Source of the DNA: Bettongia penicillata ogilbyi
Lineage: Eukaryota > Chordata > Mammalia > Diprotodontia > Potoroidae
Assembly (NCBI GenBank): GCA_023548195.1
Contig: JAJHZJ010000014.1
Location: forward strand, 13,554,718-13,618,717
Direction: 5' to 3'
DNA: 64,000 nt
Part shown: positions 11,111-23,365 of the stretch, piece by piece
Numbering within the stretch: position 1 is the first letter of the stretch
Layout of the letters: each line of letters starts with the position of its first letter
Program-made: the position numbers and the translations under genes
Notes under the pieces: generated by a model
Told to the model about the DNA's origin: nothing
Database searches by the model: none
The model's input: the letters and a program-made list of their open reading frames with translations, nothing else

Positions 11111-12319
11111 AAAAGAACCATAATTGAATGGTGTCCAAACACAGGGAAAGGGGTGGTCATCAAAATCTGTGGCAAATCTAGTCAAACAAGGAAAAAGCAT
11201 TGTATTTAATGATTGATAATCCTGGTGACTATAGATAGCTTGCTGCCCCTAGAAACCCTAAAATTCTTTCATATATTTTTTACAGACTTGTATCCTGTTT
11301 GCTCCTAGTGACAGTTTCACTAGCCCCTGCTTCTTTTTGTACCAATAATCATAGGTATAGTGAATAAAATTATGATTTTATTGATACAGGGAACTCCAGG
11401 TGAAGCCCCTGATTTGCAACTTAGTCTGGTCCTTGTACCTTCTCTGCAATTTGTACTTCTCATCTGATTTATCTGTTGAAAAATGAAAAAAGTAATTGAG
11501 ATTAGTATGTGCTGTATTTGTTTGGACCAATCTCAAAAATCTAATCAAAAGGATTTAAAAATTGAAGAGATAGGGGGAAAAATAGCCTAAGTAAAAATCT
11601 ACTAAGCTAAGATATTCATACAGAGTAGTCACACCCTAGGAGGAAGAAAAGCAATAGTGATGCTTACGAAACACAGGAATTAATCAAAGGATGATTCAGA
11701 GCACCCATGGCATCAGATATCTTTGCAGTGATCAACACACAAATGAATAATAGGCAAGATGATATAAAGTAGCAAATTTGACCTTAGCTATCAAGAGACT
11801 TATTAGAATCAAACACATGTTTTGTAATGTGGTTCTGGATGGATTTTAAAAGAAAGAAAATAGGAAGAAAAAAAAGGCAAGTAGATAGTAGAGTAGCTAG
11901 CACATTGTATGTTAACACTCATGAAGAAACCCCAGAACTGGGGAAGGGTCGCAGACACATGGTAGAGAGAATGTGGGTAAAGATTAATAGGAGCAGAAAC
12001 TGAAGAAATGTCATAATTGGAATTGCCATAGATTACCTAGACAAAAATAAAAAAAAAATAGTTTAAGAAAGAGACTACAAGCTTGGTTCAGGCACATACA
12101 GTAGTGATGGGAACCTTGTGATCTGCTGGAGCTTCTCTGCCCAAACCTGGGTAGCTACCAATTTTAACCATTATGTTTTTTCTTTTGCAGATGGTAGGGA
12201 GATCCTCAGGGGGAGAATTTTATTCTGTATCTGATGGCAGCAAATCTTGATTGCCGGGGTGGAAATTATGTGAACCCTTTTGAGAAGTGACAATTTATTA
12301 TTTCACTGAAATTTGTGAT
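11111..12319. other. Intronic stretch with no recognisable feature
   Basis: AT-rich sequence without convincing coding potential, RNA gene or recognisable repeat consensus. Part of it may be very old repeat that has lost its identity. Confidence 0.5.
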
Positions 12320-12327
12320 GAGTCCAG

Positions 12328-12566
12328 CAGTGGTTATCAAAGTATGGTCCAGGGACCCATGGGGGAAAGGTGTGGTCTGTGAGGTCAAAATAATTTTCAT
12401 AATACTACTTAGATATTTTAATGCTAATATAATATGATTATAGCTCATAATATCAGTAGATGTGATATACATAAAATAAAGCTCTTTGAAGGGGAGTCCA
12501 CAGTAATTTTTAAATTTTAATAATTTTAAAAAGGGATTCTGAGACCAAAAAGTTTGAGAATCTCTG
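12328..12566. mobile_element. Non-autonomous hAT-type DNA transposon (MITE)
   Basis: A 239-bp element with imperfect terminal inverted repeats. The left end is CAGTGGTTATCAAAGTATGG. The right end, read on the other strand, begins CAGAGATTCTCAAACTTTTT. Both resemble hAT-Charlie termini, whose ends typically read as a 'CAGTGGTTCTCAAAC' motif. It is flanked by 8-bp direct repeats, GAGTCCAG at 12320-12327 and GAGTAGAG at 12567-12574, matching at 6 of 8 positions; this is the target-duplication length expected for hAT. The interior is AT-rich and non-coding. The mismatched duplication implies an old insertion. Confidence 0.75.
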
Positions 12567-13714
12567 GAGTAGAGGAAAAAGCTGCACGTTGTCTTGTGTG
12601 TGGCTGATATTTTGGGTTTGGACTCATGGATTAAAATTATGCAAAAGAATTCAGTTTGAGGATGGGGAACCTTCCTGAATGATTATTAATGAAAAGGCAT
12701 TGACTAAGCCCATATGAATATAGGCCAAACATTGTTTTAAGCATTTGGGATCAACTGAAAAAGCAGAGCTGGATCTGCTTGCCCCTCTGTGGGCCTACAG
12801 TAAAATGGAATAGAGAGAAATGATATCCAGAGAGGGATAGCATATAGAGATGATGAGTGCGGATTACATAGTCAAGTCAACAAGCATTTATTTTACATCT
12901 ACTAGGTACCTACCCCAGGCAATGTGCAAAAGCAGAGGCTAACAAAGAAAGACAAAAGCATTCCCAGTTTTCAAGGAGTTCACAGTTTAATGGTGGGTGG
13001 TTGAGAGGAAAGAACACATGAAAGAACAGTGGCAGAGTTGATGTGTTTCATGGTCTCTGGCCTGGATTGCAAGATGTATTTCTGGGCAAGATAAGTCAAA
13101 AGCTTATTCCTTTGAGCCTGTTGAACCCTGGGTGGAGTCCTGTAGAAAGCACAAGTACTGAAGATAAAGGGAATAGAAAGCCTAGTAATATATTAATATG
13201 TGAAAAAATTAAGAAAGTGGCAAAATTCCTCATACAATTTAAAAGCAAATTTTAATCTAATATTGTAGAAGGAAAAAATCCCAGCCATTTTTGGTCACCT
13301 AGACACACATTGTAGTCAAGGTGTACCAGTAAAGACAGTAAAGACCCTTTCAAAGTAACTCTTCTCAAACAATTCAGATTTAATATTTACTGTATAGCAA
13401 CTATAAAAACTCAAATGTCTGACTAGTTATTCTGTGACCTTAATATTTATGTTTTTTCTTTCTCTCCTGGCTAGCTGTGCTATACACAATTATAGCAGGC
13501 AAAGATTTAGGGGCTTTAAGTATCATGGAATAGTAAATGATAGTTCTGGGCATTGGAGAGTTAGGTTCAGATGTTGGCGGTGATGAATTCTCAGTGTATG
13601 ACTGGGGAAAGCCAATAGATATTGTTAGAAGAACTTTCCTGACAGTTATTAGTCTTCTGCAAGCTTTTTTGATCTGTTAGATAATTATGTGCAATTTAAA
13701 ACTGAAACAAGGAT

Positions 13715-13955
13715 GAGATAAAGTTGAAATAATGTTTGATCTTACTGTAAATAGAGAGCCACTGGAGTTTGAAAAGGGAAGTGATAAAGTCAGACTTGTG
13801 CTTTAGGACAATTGCTTTGGTAGCTGTATAGGGGATGGATTAGAGAAGAGGAACCTTAGGCAGTGAGACCAATTTTAATTTGGCTGGTAGTCCAGGAGAA
13901 AGGTAATGAAAATCTGAACTCAAGTGATGGCTGTGTGAGTATAGAATACCAGGAA
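13715..13955. repeat. Ancient interspersed repeat copy
   Basis: It shares 'agccactggagtttgaaaagggaagtgataaagtcagacttgtgctttaggacaattgctttgg' and 'ggtagtccaggagaaaggtaatgaaaatctgaactcaagtgatggctgtgtgagt' with the family seen at 10420-11110 and 46360-46690. It is non-coding, and its family is not named. Confidence 0.55.
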
Positions 13956-13959
13956 GAAA

Positions 13960-14200
13960 AGTATTTTTTAAGTAGTGCCTGCTGTGTGCCACGCACTATG
14001 CTAAGTGCTTTATAAATAGGATCTCATTTGATCCTCTCAACAACCTTGGGAGGTAGGGGCTGTTATTCTCAGTTTTACATTTGAGTTAACTGAGGCAGAC
14101 TAACAGAATAAGTGATTTGCCCAGGATCATACAACTTTTAAGTATCCAAGGCTGGTTTTGAACTTGGGTCTTCCTGACTTCAGGCTGGTACCACCTAGCA
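13960..14200 (-). repeat. MIR/CORE-SINE, antisense
   Basis: It follows the antisense SINE order: 'tgctgtgtgccacgcactatgctaagtgctttataaatagg', 'atttgatcctctcaacaaccttgggaggtagg', 'tgaggcagactaacagaataagtgatttgcccaggatcatac', 'gaacttgggtcttcctgacttcagg'. It is well preserved for this class. Confidence 0.8.
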
Positions 14201-14539
14201 AAAAAATGTGGAGGAAGAAACAACTTATGGTAACTGATTGATTGGGTATATGGGTAATGGATATATGGGTAATAGGAGATTGAGGAGTCAAATGTGAATT
14301 GAATGACTGCAAGGATGGCAGTATTTCCAGAAGAAATAAGATAAGAGCAACAATATCTATTTTTAAACAATTTATATTCTTTCTCACTGCCCTTCCATTG
14401 AACAAAAAGTAAAACCCTTATCATAAATATGCATGGTTCAGCAAGAACATTCCCACATTGCCCATGCTTAAAAATGTGTGCTGCTTGCATTTTAATTTTT
14501 ATGACCTCACTGGCAGGAGGTAGAAAAGTGTTATTTTTA

Positions 14540-16885
14540 TCTTCAGTTTTTTTGGATTCATGATATGTTATTGCATTGATCAGAATTCTAAAGGCTTTTA
14601 TAGTTGCTTTATTCTATAATGTTTTTGTTACTATATACATTGTTATTCTAGTTCTCACTTCTGCTCTGCATTAGTGAAGATCTGCTTAGGTTCCTCCGAA
14701 ATTGTATATTTTGTCATTTATGATGTAGTATACTGTATTCTATTATATTCACATACCACCATTTATTTAGCCACTTCCCAAAAGGAACAGACTCTTAGTT
14801 TCCAATTTTTGACTACTAGGAATAGCACAGCTATGGATAAAATTTTTGTATGTATAAATTCTGTTCTTTAATAGGGGTGTACTGGGTCAGAGGATGACTG
14901 GGCCATACACAGCTCCACCAGCAATGTATTCAGCGTTCTGTTTTCTTGTAACTTCTCCAGTATTTGCTATTTTCCTCTTTTGACATTAACGTAGTGTGAG
15001 ATGGAGCCTCAATATTGTTTACATTTGTGTCTTTCAGCATTTTCACATGGTTGATGATAGCTTGAATTTATTCCTTTGAATTTTCTTATTGGAGGAATGA
15101 CTCTTAATAAATTTATATTGTTTCCTTATATCTTGGATAGCTTTATACCTATATCAGAGAAACTTGTTACAAAGATTTTCTCTCCCTCATTTATCTCTTT
15201 CCCTCCTAATTTTTTCTACTTCAGAGTTTGCACAAAATCTTTATAGAATTAAAATTTTCCTTTTTGATCTTGTGTGATCCTGTCTACTTTTTAGTTATGA
15301 ATTCTTCCCCCATCTGTAGATCTGAAAGATAATTTTGTCTGTGCTCCTCAAATCTTTGAATGATGTGATCATTTATAGCTATGTCATGTATCCATCTGGA
15401 GCTTATATGTGGTATGAGGTATTGATCCAAATCTAATTTCCACCAGGCTGCTGTCTAATTCTAATTTTTCCTAGGGGTTTCTGTCAAACAGTGGGTCCCT
15501 CCACCCCACCATGGATTTTTGGATAAATGGAAAACTATGTTACTGTGTTTGCTTCTGTGTGTTGGATAGCTAATCTATTCCACTGATTCCACATCTTTTT
15601 TCATTTTATACCAAATTGTTTTGCTTACTACTTTTTGAACAACAATACATATTGCATCCTATCTATGCATCCTAACTTGCTGCCCAACCCAAAATGATGT
15701 GGTAGGTGAGCCTCTTATTCTTAGGTCACCTCCTCAGGGTATGTATTTAACTCTTGGAGAAGAGAGTACTATAGTCCTGAGAAAGTGATCTGGGAATATT
15801 TTGTGTTTTCCTCCTTATTATTGTCTTTATCCCTCCCTCCTTTCCCAGTCATTGATATATGATCTGACTTACCTGAAAGGTGATTTTTTTTTTCTTTCCT
15901 CCTCTGATTTGTTTCCCATGCCACCATTGATGTCTAAGTAGTGCCCATTTGGAGGTTATTTTGCTAGACTGGGTAAGGTATTGATCTCTAGTTTCTGCCA
16001 GACTTCTGACTAGTTTTCTCAGTAGTTGCTGTCTCAGGTATCATGAGTTCTTATCCCAGTAGCTTAGGATCTTTGGGTTTATCAAATACTCGACTATTGT
16101 GCCCCTTTGTTCTGTAAATTGTGTACCTAGTCTTTTCTACTGACAAAATCTTAACCAGTACCCAGTCATGCTTTGTAATAATGGTATAGCTTGAGATCTG
16201 GTACTCCTAAGGTCCCCTTACTTTCTTCATTATTTCCTTTGAAATTCTCCATCTTTTGTTTCTCCACATGAATTTCTATATTATTTTTTCTAGCTCTGTA
16301 AAGTAATCCTTTGATAGTTCCATTGGTTTGGTACTGAATAAGTAAACTAATTTAGTAGTATTGTTCTTTTCATCGCATTGGTTCATTCTACTCATTAGCA
16401 GTTAACATTTCTCTATTTTAGTCTATATTTCCATAAAATGTTTTATAGTTGTATTCACATAGTTTTCTGTATGTGTCTTAGGTGGTAGATTTCCTACTAT
16501 TTTATACCTTCTGTAGTCTTTTTAAATGAACTTTCTTTTTCTGTTGCATATGATTGGTAATATACAGAAATAATAATTTATTTGGGTTTATTTTATATCT
16601 TGTAACTTAGTGAAGTTGTTTCAATTTTTAGTTGATTCTGGATTCTCAAAGTTAATCATCATATCATCTACAAAAAGTGATAATTTTGTTTCCTCTTTGC
16701 CTGTGATCATATCCTCATTTTCTTTTTGTCTTATTGCTGTAGTTGGCATTTCTAGCATGATGTTATATAGTATTTCCCTTTTTATTTACATTTTAAATGC
16801 ATATTACAAGCAGTCACTTATTTTTATTATCTCTCCCATTGGCTACACCCTCTGCCACAATTTCCCAACGTACAAAATTTGGCTT
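14540..16885 (-). mobile_element. Decayed antisense L1, ORF2 3' half, apparently rearranged
   Basis: Two stretches on the minus strand match L1 ORF2. At 14660-15640 the C-terminal end and 3' region appear: 'acataccaccatttatttagcc', 'aggggtgtactgggtcagagg', 'ctccaccagcaatgtattcag', 'gtatccatctggagcttatatgtggtatgagg'. At about 15880-16885 a second piece covers the C-terminal and RT regions, including 'catatcatctacaaaaagtgataattttg', which corresponds to the RT active-site neighbourhood. The second piece repeats part of the first ('aaggtattgatctctagtttctgccag'), so two overlapping L1 fragments lie in the same orientation. Stops and indels throughout leave no usable frame. Confidence 0.75.
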
Positions 16886-16894
16886 CTTTAGATT

Positions 16895-17118
16895 GTACAG
16901 TGAATAGAGCACTCACTGAACCTAGAGTCTTAAAGTCTTAAATTCAGATGTGTCCCCAGATACTTAGTAGTAGCTGTGACAAGTCACTTAACTTCTGTTT
17001 TCCTCAGTTTCCTCCTCATCTATAAAATGTAGATCATAAAAGCACTCACTGGATTGTTGAGAGGATCAAATGGGATACTCTTTTAAAGTGCTTAGCACAG
17101 TTTCTGGTATGGATTATG
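16895..17118 (+). repeat. MIR/CORE-SINE
   Basis: The sense order is visible: 'gattgtacagtgaatagagcactcactgaacctagagtc', 'gtgacaagtcacttaacttctgttttcctcagtttcctc', 'ggattgttgagaggatcaaatggga', 'aaagtgcttagcacagtttctgg'. It abuts the L1 fragment on its left. Confidence 0.8.
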
Positions 17119-18225
17119 TGCTTATCTTTACCACCCTGGCCACCCCCCAATCCCCTGCCTCCCTCCCCGGCCTTTTTGGTTCACTATGTATTTGCTTTTC
17201 CTGTTAGAAGGAATATTATTCCTAGGGATAATCGGTGCACATTTACTACCAGGAATAAAAAACTATTTCAACTCTTAGATTATATTAGGAAAAATTTTTT
17301 CAGTGGTAAAGAGGATAGAGAAAATAGAATTACCATCTGTGAGGAACATGAACAGTTCTGTGTAATGGCCTTCTATAAAGTGGTACTGTGATTGGCATAG
17401 TGGGAGGAATGGGAAAACAAGTATTTTATCAGCATTTATAATTCATAGTTTATAATTTAAGGATTTTTAGCTTCTGGAACAGAAGTTCAATTAATTGTAA
17501 ACCCTCAAAGAAGAAAGCAAAGTTGATTTTAATTTTACATTTTGACTTTTTTTTGGTGGGAGGCAGTGGGGGGCTGTAGGAGGGTGAAGGAATGGTAACT
17601 GGAGTTGTGATTTCTTTGGTGTTTGGGAACACCTCTGCTGCTCAGCAACTTGGAGTCCTTTAGCCTTGCCCCAAGGGTTCTGGGTGGTGATTGATTTCTC
17701 CAGGGACCTATAAAGCCAGTTTGTGTCATAGCCCACACTTGAACTCAGGTCTTCCTGGGTTGAGCTTTTCTGATTGATGAGGGAATAAAAACTCAATTTA
17801 TTTATCAGATCCTAGGCGTCATGCTTCATACTTCATCCATTCTGGTGTCCACCTTTGGCTTGATATACGCTCTGACTTGGTATTTGTTAGCTGTCCCTGT
17901 TGCTGCACCTGGATCAGACCTCTTTTCCCTCCCATAGGTGGGTTAGTACCCTCTATTTTAAAACTTGATACTTGGGACTGATTTGTCTTGGTTGGTGAAT
18001 GAATTAAGTGAAAACTTACCTAATCCACTACATATGACTAATGATGTTTCAAATGTCATTTACCCATGGCATCTCAATATACGCCCTGACTCTCAATCTG
18101 TACTTTCCACTCTAGCCCACATCTTCTTGCTCTCAGAATAGTAATGAAATCAAACCTTTGCTCCTAGAAAGGATGTAATAATTGCCACTTAGGAACAGTC
18201 TTCTGACCAAAACTGCATCCTTTGG
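17119..18225. other. Intronic stretch with no recognisable gene
   Basis: Overlapping minus-strand open frames of 60-101 codons occur around 17450-17800. Their translations are low complexity or unlike known domains, and they contain pieces with SINE-like wording ('gaactcaggtcttcctggg'). No gene is supported. Confidence 0.5.
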
Positions 18226-18227
18226 TT

Positions 18228-18378
18228 ATCACTTTCTTTATGTATTGTTTTCCCCCTGTTGGAATGTAAGCTCCTTGAGGAGGGAGTGTTTTCTTTTTTC
18301 TATATTTAGTACCAGTTTCTGACACGGTGCCTAGTATATAATATGTGCTCAATACATACTTATTCACATATTTCTTTC
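18228..18378 (+). repeat. L2 3' end
   Basis: The terminal L2 phrases are present in order: 'gttggaatgtaagctccttgaggagggagtg', 'tttctatatttagtacc', 'cacggtgcctagtatataatatgtgctcaataca'. It lies about 290 bases upstream of coding exon 2. Confidence 0.75.
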
Positions 18379-18665
18379 TGACTTAACTCCAAGGCTAATT
18401 TTCTAGTTATGGTTCACTGACTCCTGGATGGTCTCAGTCTTGTTGAATTTGTGATTTATAATGTTATAGAACATATCATCTAGTTCTGATTATAAATAGT
18501 TGGATTTATTGTAGATATAAATTGTAAGTTCTGGGTGGAAAAATGAATTATTTAAATTTAGACTTCTGTCTTTAAATATTTTGCTCTGGAGGAATCATGG
18601 TATATGTTATCAAAATGAATTTGTTTGTGGAATTCTGGTTAATTTCTTTTTTTTTTTAATTGCAG

Positions 18666-18944
18666 TGATTTTTTTGAGCGAACTATTCTGTGTAATAGTC
18701 TTGTGTGGAGCTGTGCAGTGACTGGCAAACCTGGACTCACCTATCAGGAGGCCCTTGAATCAGAGAAAAAAGCAAGACAGAATCTTCAGAGTTTTCCAGA
18801 ACCACTAATAATTCCAGTTTTATACTTGACTACCCTTACCCATCGCTCAAGACTGCATGAAATTTGTGATGATCTCTTCATTTATGTCAAGGATCGATAT
18901 TTTGTTGGAGAAATTGTTGAAGTAGTTAGGAACAATGGTGCAAG
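18666..18944 (+). CDS. BAZ1A: BAZ1A coding exon 2 (residues 38-130, core of WAC domain)
   Basis: Completing the split Asp codon with T gives DDFFERTILCNSLVWSCAVT and then, after GKPGLTYQEALESEKKAR, a run through HRSRLHEICDDLFIYVKDRY to VRNNGA at the end. This is most of the WAC domain. In ACF1 orthologues that region contributes DNA binding and works with the histone-fold partners CHRAC15/CHRAC17 (POLE3). The acceptor is a long T tract followed by TTGCAG at 18660-18665, and the donor is CAAG|GTAAAC. The exon is 279 bases, divisible by three, with phase-2 introns on both sides, so skipping it would delete most of the WAC domain without shifting frame. No stop or indel is seen. Identification is firm. 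Confidence 0.97.
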
Positions 18945-19439
18945 GTAAACCATTTGGGTGTAAATATTTCTGAACTGTGTATTCTCTCTATTTATTACAT
19001 ATGCCCAGTGTTCTGGCTTAGAGTTGGCACTTAAAATACATGCTCGTTTGTAATCGATTAAATTTGGTAAACTTTAATTTGTACACATTTCTTGGGTCAA
19101 ACTTTTTCTTCATATGTAAGATGTATGTGACTCTCTTTTTGGGAGTCTTTCTTCTTTATCTGTTTGACCAGATTCATTATGGGACTCTGAGAGTTTCATC
19201 CAAATCATGATTTGTCTGTAAGAAAACAGGGGTATCTTGCCATTTAGTGACAAGAGTATTTATTTAATACCATTATATGTATAAATTTAGTTAATTTTCA
19301 ATTAAATTTATCTTAATGTTTCTTAATAAATTTAGAAATCTTGAATTTTTTATAAATACAATGGAGAGTCATAGGGGTGTTTCTTCAGTTTAAATTTTTT
19401 TTTAGCAAAATTTTTTAATAGAAAATTATTTAATAAACT

Positions 19440-19715
19440 ATGGTATTATTAATAACTAACATTTAAATAGTCCTTTAAGATTTACAAAACATCTTTGCCA
19501 TGTGTTCTTATTTGATCCTCACAGTAACTCTGTATGAGATATGTACTATTGTTATCATCCCTCTAGTATGTAGAATAGATGAAACTGAGGCTGATTTAGG
19601 GGTTAAGTGACTTGCATAGCTAAGTAGGCGAGGCTACATTTGAACTCAGGTCTTCCTGACTCCAAGTTCAGGACTCTATATTCACTGGATCACCTGTATG
19701 CCTCTTGCATTAGTG
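19440..19715 (-). repeat. MIR/CORE-SINE, antisense
   Basis: The antisense core is clear: 'tttgatcctcacagtaactctgtatgagatatg', 'agatgaaactgaggctgatttaggggttaagtgacttgc', 'tttgaactcaggtcttcctgactccaagttcaggactctatattcactgg'. Confidence 0.8.
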
Positions 19716-20739
19716 ACTGATTTGCTTGTTTTAAATAGAGGTTTCCTAACCAAAAGTTTACATAGTGGGTATTCAGACTTTTTCAGAAATTTTAAAGAAA
19801 TAATGAAGTATACTTACCTGTGAAATTAATTTAGTTACAGATTATTTACTTTTAGTAATAAGCACTTACAGAGTAACTGCTTTATGTCTCATAATAGGTG
19901 CTACAAGCAACTCTTGAAATTTTTTTCCTTTTGAAGAATGACTGTTTTTAAAAAACTTGACATTTTAGTGAAATGAGTGGTTGATGAAAGTTAACCAGTC
20001 ATGAAGCTTAATTTTTGTTTTATTAGGAATATCCTTTTAATGAGTAGTTTATCTGTACTTTGTGGAGGAAAAAGTCATTTGAGCAGAATTTAAATTCTGA
20101 AATACTGGACCTAAATCTTTAAAAGCTAGTAATGTGTATTTACATTATTATATTAATTACATAAAGCTAATAAGGACTATAATTTCTTTGAGGGCAGTAA
20201 GTTGACTCTTCATCAGGTAACATAAACTATTGTCTTATGTACAAACCATTGAGTTTTTATTTGTTCATGTCCCCTTCATTACTTAGGTCTTTGCAGCAGA
20301 AACTTTGGATAGAATCTTTTAAAATGATGGCAAGGGAATCAGTAATGGAGATAGAGCTGCTGTTTAATTTTTGTGCCTCAATCCCTATGAGTTAATGATG
20401 CCCATGGGAGAAGGGCTGACCCAAGTTATTGTTACTCTTGTAGCCCCTGATAGTAGTTGGACTTCAGTCTTTTCCAGAAATACCTTGTAAAGATCACAGT
20501 GTTCCATTTTGATGACATCTAAATTATTTTGAAGGGTGATATTTTGATGAACTTTGAGCTAGAATTTTTATACCTTGTTTTGGATATTATTTTCTAGATT
20601 TATAACTTTTGATGAACATTTTAGAAATTGAAAAGTTGAGGAATTTAAAAATCTCACAGCATAAATATAACTCTTTAGGAGTTACATTTATATATAGTTC
20701 ATATTTTCTAGAGTCCTTTATATATATTTATATAATAAT

Positions 20740-20890
20740 TCACATTTTATGGAGTCTTTTATAATTTGTAGGACATTTTCTTTTACAACAGCTTTAAGGT
20801 AGATTGTGTATACATTATTGACTTCAATTTATAGATGAAGAAGCTAAAGTTCAGAAATTAAGTGACGATTAAAAATTGAGTAACTTGAGC
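20740..20890 (-). repeat. Old MIR-type fragment, antisense
   Basis: A diverged version of the same core: 'acaacagctttaaggtagattg', 'agatgaagaagctaaagttcagaaattaagtgac'. It is immediately followed by the HAL1 insertion at 20936. Confidence 0.5.
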
Positions 20891-20921
20891 TTAGTCATTG
20901 TTTCAAAAAGGTCTTACTTAG

Positions 20922-20935
20922 CTCAACAGAAGTTT
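20922..20935. repeat. Target-site duplication, left copy, of HAL1 copy A
   Basis: CTCAACAGAAGTTT here and CTCAACAGAGGTTT at 23751-23764 match at 13 of 14 positions. They bracket the element at 20936-23750, with the T-tail on this side, as expected for an L1-type insertion on the minus strand. Confidence 0.8.
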
Positions 20936-21980
20936 TTTTTTTTTTTTAAAGCTTTATTTATTTATTTATTTATTTAACTTTTTACATTCATTTTCACAAA
21001 ATTTTGGGTTCCAAATTTTCTCCTCTTTTATCCCCTCCCCCCACCCCAATACCCCAAACAATTTAATTTTCCCTATCTTCAATCTGCTCTCTCTTCTGTC
21101 GTCCCTCCCTTCTCTTGTCTCCATCTTCTCTTCTCCTGTAGGGCCAGATGACTTTCTATTCCTCATTAACTGTATGTCTTCTTTCGTAGTAGCAACAACA
21201 ATACTAAACAGTTATTCCTAAAACTTTGAGTTCCAAATTCTCCCCATCCCTCCCTCCCCACCCATTCCCTTTGGGAAGGCAGGCAATTCAATATAGGCCC
21301 TATCTGGGTAGTTTTGCAAATGACTTCCCTGATAGTCGTGTTGTGTAAGACTAACTGAATTACCCTCCATCCTAACCTGCCCCTCATTGTTTCTATTCTG
21401 TCTTTTGATCCTGTCCCTCCCCAAGTGTTGACTTCAAATTGCTCCCTCCTCCCTTTGCCCTCCCTTCCATCCCCCCCCTTGCTTATCTCCTTCTCCCCCA
21501 CTTTCCTGTAGTGTAAGATAGGTTTTCATACCAAAATGAGCATGCATTTTATTCCTTCCTTTAGTCAAATGTGATGAGGGTAAACTTCTTGTTTTTTGTT
21601 TTTTGTTTTTTCTCAGCTCTCCTCTTTTTCCCTCCACAAATAAGTCTCCTACTTGCCTCTTAAATGACATATAATTACCCCATTCCATTTCACCCTCTTT
21701 CCTCCCACTACATTTCTCTTTCACCATTTACCTTAATTTCTTTTAAGATATGGTCCCATCCTATTCAATTCCCTCTGTGCTCTCTGTCTCTGTATGTGTG
21801 TGCATGTGTGTATGTGTGTGTGTATGCGTGTACATGTGTGTGTATGGACCCACCAACTACCCAGGTACTGAAAAGTTTTAAGAGTTACAAATATTGTCTT
21901 TCCATGTAGGAATGTAAACAGTTCACTTCTGGTAAGTCCCTTAAGACTTCTCTTTGCTGTTTACTTTTTCATGCTTCTTC

Positions 21981-23071
21981 TCATTCTTCTGTTTGAAAGT
22001 CAGATTTTCTTTTCACCTCTGGTCTTTTCATCAAGAATGATTGAAAGTCCTCTGTTTCATTGAAAGAACATATTTTCCCCTGAAGTATTATACTCAGTTT
22101 AGCTGGGTAGGTTATTCTTGGTTTAAGTCCTAGTTCCTTTGACTTCTGGAATATCCTATTCCACGCCCTTCGATCCCTTAATGTAGAAGCTGCTAGATCT
22201 TGAGTTATCCTGATTGTATTTCCACAGTACTGGAATTGTTTCTTTCTAGCTGCTTGTAAGATTTTCTCCTTGAGCTGGGAGTTCTGGAATTTGGCCACAA
22301 TGTTCCTAGGAGTTTCTCTTTTTGGATCTCTTTCAGGTGGTGATCGATGGATTCTTTCAATACTTATTTTGCCCTCTGGTTGTAGAATGTCAGTGCAATT
22401 TTCCTTGATAATTTCATGGAATATGATATCTAGGCTCTTTTTTTGGTCATGACTTTCAGGTAGTTCTACAATTTTTAAATTGTCTCTCCTGGATCTATTT
22501 TCCAGGTCAGTTGTTTTTCCCATGAGATATTTCACATTCTCTTCCATTTTTTCATTCTTTTGGTTTTGTTTGGTGATTTCTTGGTTTCTCGTAAAGTCAT
22601 TAGACTCCATCTGTTCCATTCTAATTTTGAGAGAACTATTCTCTTCAGTGAGCTTTTGAACCTCTTTTTCCATTTGGCTAATTCTGCTTTTGAAAGCATT
22701 CTTCTCCTCATTGGCTTTTTGAACCTCTTTTGCCAATTGAGTGAGCCTATTTTTCAAGGTGTTATTTTCTTCAGCATTTTTTTTGGGTCTCCTTTACCAA
22801 GGTATTGACCCGTTTTTCATGCTTTTCTTGCATCTCTCTCATTTCTCTTCCCAGTTTTTCCTCCACCTGTCTAACTTGCTTTTCAAAATCCTTTTTGAGC
22901 TCTTCCAAGGCCTGAGGCCACCCGACATCCCCCTGGGATGTCTGGGGTACTGAGGCCCCACCCTCCACGTCTTTCCCTGATGGCAAGAATATGTCCTCGT
23001 CCGAAAGTTGGGATCATTTGCATCTTTCGAAAAAACTCTCTATAGTCTTATTTTTCTTCCCTTTTCTAGGC
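21981..23071 (-). pseudogene. L1/HAL1 ORF1 pseudogene of copy A
   Basis: Sense strand is minus. A 258-codon frame (21981-22757) covers the C-terminal part of the coiled coil, the RRM-like domain and the C-terminal domain, including 'TQDLAASTLRDRRAWNRIFQ' and 'ITYPAKLS'. A separate 71-codon frame (22771-22986) covers the acidic N-terminal part and first coiled coil. Compared with the intact copy at 48285-49391, an extra T in a homopolymer at about 22776-22785 splits the two frames. A 14-base net deletion near 23000 cuts off the MPRKGKK start. It is non-functional as a full-length protein. Confidence 0.85.
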
Positions 23072-23341
23072 ATTTTCCCAGCCAGTTACTTGACTTCTGA
23101 GATTCCTGTCCACCCCCGCCTAGATCCACCCAGCTAGTGCTTGGGTTCTGAGATTCAAATGGGCTTTCCACACTGCTCGGCTGCTAATCAATGTGAGCTT
23201 TAGTTCTGGTGCTGGGGTGGGGGCAGGGCCGCCTCCCAGGCTCAGCTCCCTCAGGGGGTTTATGCAGAGACTTTCAGTAATGAAGATCCTGCCTGCTGCT
23301 GAGGGAGTCCCAGGCCGCCACCGCAGCTGCTGCCTCAGCCA

Positions 23342-23365
23342 CCCCCCCCCCCCCCCCCCCCCCCC
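23342..23365. repeat. C24 homopolymer
   Basis: A run of 24 C on the + strand within the 5' UTR of HAL1 copy A. The corresponding place in copy E is ordinary GC-rich sequence with short C runs. It could be a true replication-slippage expansion or a sequencing/assembly artefact. Confidence 0.9.

Larger units (their letters stand above)
4704..18665 (+). other. BAZ1A: BAZ1A intron 1 (13,962 bases)
   Basis: It is bounded by GTAAGAG at 4704 and a long T-rich tract ending TTGCAG at 18665. The first kilobase is still CpG-rich promoter sequence. The remainder is AT-rich and holds SINEs, an interrupted L2, a hAT-type element, an ancient repeat seen several times in the window, and antisense L1 pieces. 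No internal gene is visible. From 5600 to 6850 I see only unique-looking AT-rich sequence. Confidence 0.9.
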
